From the NCBI GenBank assembly GCA_000231825.2, contig JH720308.1, positions 1 to 64,000 on the forward strand: a stretch of DNA of 64,000 nucleotides, in the 5' to 3' direction. The notes below the pieces were generated by a model, which saw nothing but the letters and a program-made list of their open reading frames with translations, was not told where the DNA came from and made no database searches. The position numbers were made by a program, and so were the translations under genes. This DNA comes from Tetrahymena elliotti 4EA (Eukaryota > Ciliophora > Oligohymenophorea > Hymenostomatida > Tetrahymenidae). Positions 61,400-64,000 of this stretch are shown here, piece after piece (position 1 is the first letter of the stretch; every line of letters begins with the position of its first letter).

Positions 61400-62896
61400 T
61401 CAAAATACACACATCACACAAGTAGAATCTAAAGCCTTTAGCTTTTATATACAAGCTTCATGGTAAGAATGATGGCAAGTTAGTTTAATTAGATTATCTC
61501 TTTGCTAGTTAATATTTTTTGTGCAAAAGCAACACCAAACTTTGTTTTTTTTGTGTTTACGGGCTCTTATTCTAATACTTTTCCACTCTTTTTCTTAAGG
61601 TGTAAAATCATAATTTACAACATTACCTCCTTCAGTGTTTAAATATTAACAGTCGTTTTATTTATAAATTTATTAGTTTTTATCAAGAGAATTTTTCAGT
61701 TTATAGATTCCTGACACTATGTAGCTGCACTTATAAAACAACAATTCATCTATTTGAACAGTTTTTTAGCAAGATATGCACTATAAGAGCAGTTCTTAAT
61801 CTTTTGAGTTGATGAAAAATTCACCAAAATTTAATTGTAACATTTATTATACTTTGTATTAACAGCATTGGTTATTAATACATTCTATTAGTATATTTAA
61901 TCCTTAACTTACTTGATGAAGATCATGTTATATTTATTCTTTAATAAGTATATCTTAGTTTTTGATATTCTTTTTAGAGCCTACCTACTTTTAGCTTAGG
62001 ACATGCCCCTTATTATTATCACTTTTTTCAATGCATTTAGCAGACATATCTTTATGCATATTATGAAAATCTTAGCTTTTAGTAGATATAACTTCAAAAT
62101 TATCTAAAATTTCTTAGGTCTAGTCATCTTCCATTAGCTTAGTCTAGATTTTTGTGATATTATTAATTGTTAAATCTTAAGAAATATCCAATGTTCCCAT
62201 TCTCTTTATTGTAGCTGGAATTTCTAAATTGCTAGAATATCGCTTATTATTTACTAAAACATGTAAAGGAAGTGGAGTATTTTGATTTGAGAATTCTTAA
62301 ACAATAATCTTACTTCCTGGCTATATTTTACAATCTTACAAGCTCATATCATCAATAAGCAAAGCTTCTCCTTAATGAAGAAGCTCAAAATTTCTATCTT
62401 GCAACTAAAATTGTTAAGATATTTTTTTTTTAATAGATTTGATGGTAGTGTTATTATCATATGGAATATTTAAGACATGATTTGAGTGAGGTAGTTCTAT
62501 TTAGATAAATTCCATAGTTTCATCAACACTTAGTTCAATATAAATAGGAAGCAAATCCATAAATTAAATAATTTTTTAATTATAAAAGAATTTTTAAATA
62601 TCTTTCATTTATGCAAACTTAAACGATTCTATCATGTAATCCTTGAGGTCTTCTATAATCTTAACTTCTAGGTTATATAAAGTCCATGTTTCTAATTATG
62701 TATTATCAATCCTAATAATATAAGACAAATCTGGTTTTGTTATACATACTACTTAGAAGTCAATTTCTCTATTTAATTCCTAATACTTATATTCATTTAA
62801 TATTAATGGTATTTCGTTTTTTGTACTTCTAATTTTGCCTAAATTCTCATCTTTCATTCCTAAAACTAAACCTTTTTTTGACTAACAACATCCCAT
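61400..62896 (-). CDS. acylated ubiquitin-like/RING-H2 protein (probable E3 ligase)
   Basis: Probable membrane-tethered ubiquitin ligase, 498 residues, one exon. The N-terminus MGCCQSKKG is a textbook dual-acylation signal (N-myristoyl Gly2, palmitoyl Cys3/Cys4). A helical region follows. Residues about 127-200 form a ubiquitin-like domain: FIQIELPHSNHVLNIPY, TIKSIKKKISQQFQLQ, FELLHQGEALLIDDMSLQD and IQPGSKIIVQEF match the beta-grasp order, but there is no processing Gly-Gly. A second conserved region (PLPLHVLVNNKRY) and a Cys-rich zone (ECINNQCCQYK; LQCISCQKTV; FYKCSYIV) precede a C-terminal RING-H2: WCCFCTKN, LTCHHSYHEAC and STCVMCVF, i.e. C-x2-C...C-x-H-x3-H-x2-C...C-x2-C. The frame closes at TGA right after it. 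Substrate unknown. Confidence 0.9.
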
Positions 62897-64000
62897 GGTT
62901 TAAAATTTTCAACTATCAAATAATATTTTAAGAGTTTTTTCCCTAAAAATCCACCAAATTATACACTTAAAACTAATTAATACTATTTTAGCTATATCAG
63001 TAGAGTATTTAATATATTCTATGCCAAAAAATTAAAATTTAGATGCGAAAACTAGCTATCTGATCTTTTATTTTGATGATAATTATAATTTTCTGCAATT
63101 ATTTTTACAAACTTAAAGGTTTTAAAGAACGCCTAAAACTTATCTTCAAATGAAATAGATCTTTTTAATTCTTAACAAGTGATCTATGGTATTAACTTTC
63201 GCTTAAATAATTAAATATGGTTTTAATAATTTTGAATTCGTTTAAGATATTTTCTTTTACTGTAATATTATTATAAGATATGATTAACTCTTTTGAATTT
63301 TTAAGTTAATCTAATTATTAAATTAAAGGATTACATTATTTCTTTACATACATACATTAACTTTAGATAAATTCCAATTAATCAGAAAAATTGAGATATT
63401 TTCATAATTTAGTTCTTACCTTAAAAGTACTAAAAACGATCTGCTTAAATTAAAAGAATTCAATATTAAGTATTTCCTAACTATTAAAAAGGTAAATTTA
63501 TTAATTTAATAATATTAAATCAGTCAATTGAAAATATTAAAGAAAAACCTCACCTAATCTATCTTTTTAAAATTACTCTGACAAATAAGTCAGAAATAAG
63601 TTTTGTTCAGGATTATTTGTCAAAAGACTTGTTCTCCTTTAATAATATTTTTAAATTATTTTTAAAAATAAAACAAATTAAAAGAATACAATTTTTTTTA
63701 TTTTTAATCAATTTTTAAAGTAAATATTTATCATTTATTTGAATCAATAAAGTAATATTTTTACAAATAAAACTTATTCAAAAATATTTATTTTTTAAAG
63801 AATTATTCAATAATTTTCATTCAAATGAACATATCTTATTCTAATCTGAAAAATCTCCTTTTTTGAATGATATTTATGTTTGTGCAATTTTTTGTAAATA
63901 TGAATTTACTGAAAAATATTTACTACTTTAAATTATTTTCTTAATTGCTTTTAATGTAATAATGATAAGGAAAAACCAATTAAAATAATAATTTTTCTTT
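62897..64000. other. AT-rich end of window, no gene seen
   Basis: Upstream of the UBL-RING gene and to the right edge. No coding frame, RNA gene or repeat recognised; a gene could begin beyond the edge. Confidence 0.5.

Noticed and set aside
62420..62432. Possible frameshift at a long poly-A/T run in the UBL domain
   Set aside because: The start-to-stop distance (1497) is a multiple of three with one continuous frame on both sides, so the run length is in frame; no frameshift is needed.
1..64000. CRISPR arrays, insertion sequences, bacterial operators, riboswitches, telomeres
   Set aside because: No spaced direct repeats, transposase genes, Shine-Dalgarno-led operons or GGGGTT telomere repeats were seen; the sequence is ciliate macronuclear in character.

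Overview
The window is macronuclear-type DNA from an oligohymenophorean ciliate, most likely Tetrahymena or a close relative. It is roughly 75-80% A+T, and every convincing gene reads through many in-frame TAA and TAG codons (glutamine) and ends only at TGA. Introns are short, AT-rich, GT..AG and usually end in TTTAG or AATAG. Genes are separated by very AT-rich spacers of 0.3-2.3 kb. There is no telomere, transposon, CRISPR array or bacterial-type signal. Because TAA/TAG are sense codons, ORFs called with the standard code are mostly fragments or shadows; the models here were rebuilt by hand with the ciliate code and checked for splice phase where stated.

Layout, left to right: a drug/metabolite transporter (1.5-2.5 kb, +); a 149-residue probable mitochondrial membrane subunit (3.5-4.0 kb, -); an ARL5-type small GTPase with six exons (5.4-6.2 kb, +); an initiator tRNA-Met (6.5 kb, +); a membrane-anchored J-domain protein (7.0-7.9 kb, +); a giant ubiquitin-specific protease of the USP9X/USP24/USP34 kind (8.7 to about 20.0 kb, -); a coiled-coil plus armadillo/HEAT-like protein (21.0-25.8 kb, -); a 1339-residue Q-rich disordered protein (27.3-31.8 kb, +); DNA polymerase delta subunit 2 (32.2-34.2 kb, -); a mevalonate-pathway locus (34.6-40.7 kb, -); transcription factor TFIIS (42.9-43.9 kb, +); three small unrecognised genes (45.2-49.2 kb, -); a divergent protein kinase (51.5-52.7 kb, +); a secreted cysteine-rich protein (54.7-55.1 kb, -); a voltage-gated/CNBD potassium channel (56.8-61.1 kb, +); and an acylated UBL-RING protein (61.4-62.9 kb, -).

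The standout is the mevalonate locus. HMG-CoA synthase exons run straight into a class II (bacterial-type) HMG-CoA reductase on the same strand. The last synthase-side exon already carries the N-terminal GFYKK/ERL motif of class II reductases, and an 887-nt intron joins it in phase to the rest of the reductase. The simplest reading is one gene for a bifunctional HMGS-HMGR protein, two consecutive steps (acetoacetyl-CoA to HMG-CoA to mevalonate) in one polypeptide, followed by a roughly 380-residue C-terminal extension I cannot assign. The 2-kb spacer between this gene and the divergent TFIIS gene holds four copies of one 18-bp palindrome, a candidate regulatory element.

Otherwise the genes look functionally unrelated, as is usual for ciliate chromosomes. 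Ubiquitin (USP, UBL-RING), membrane traffic (ARL5) and ion transport are represented but not obviously co-organised.
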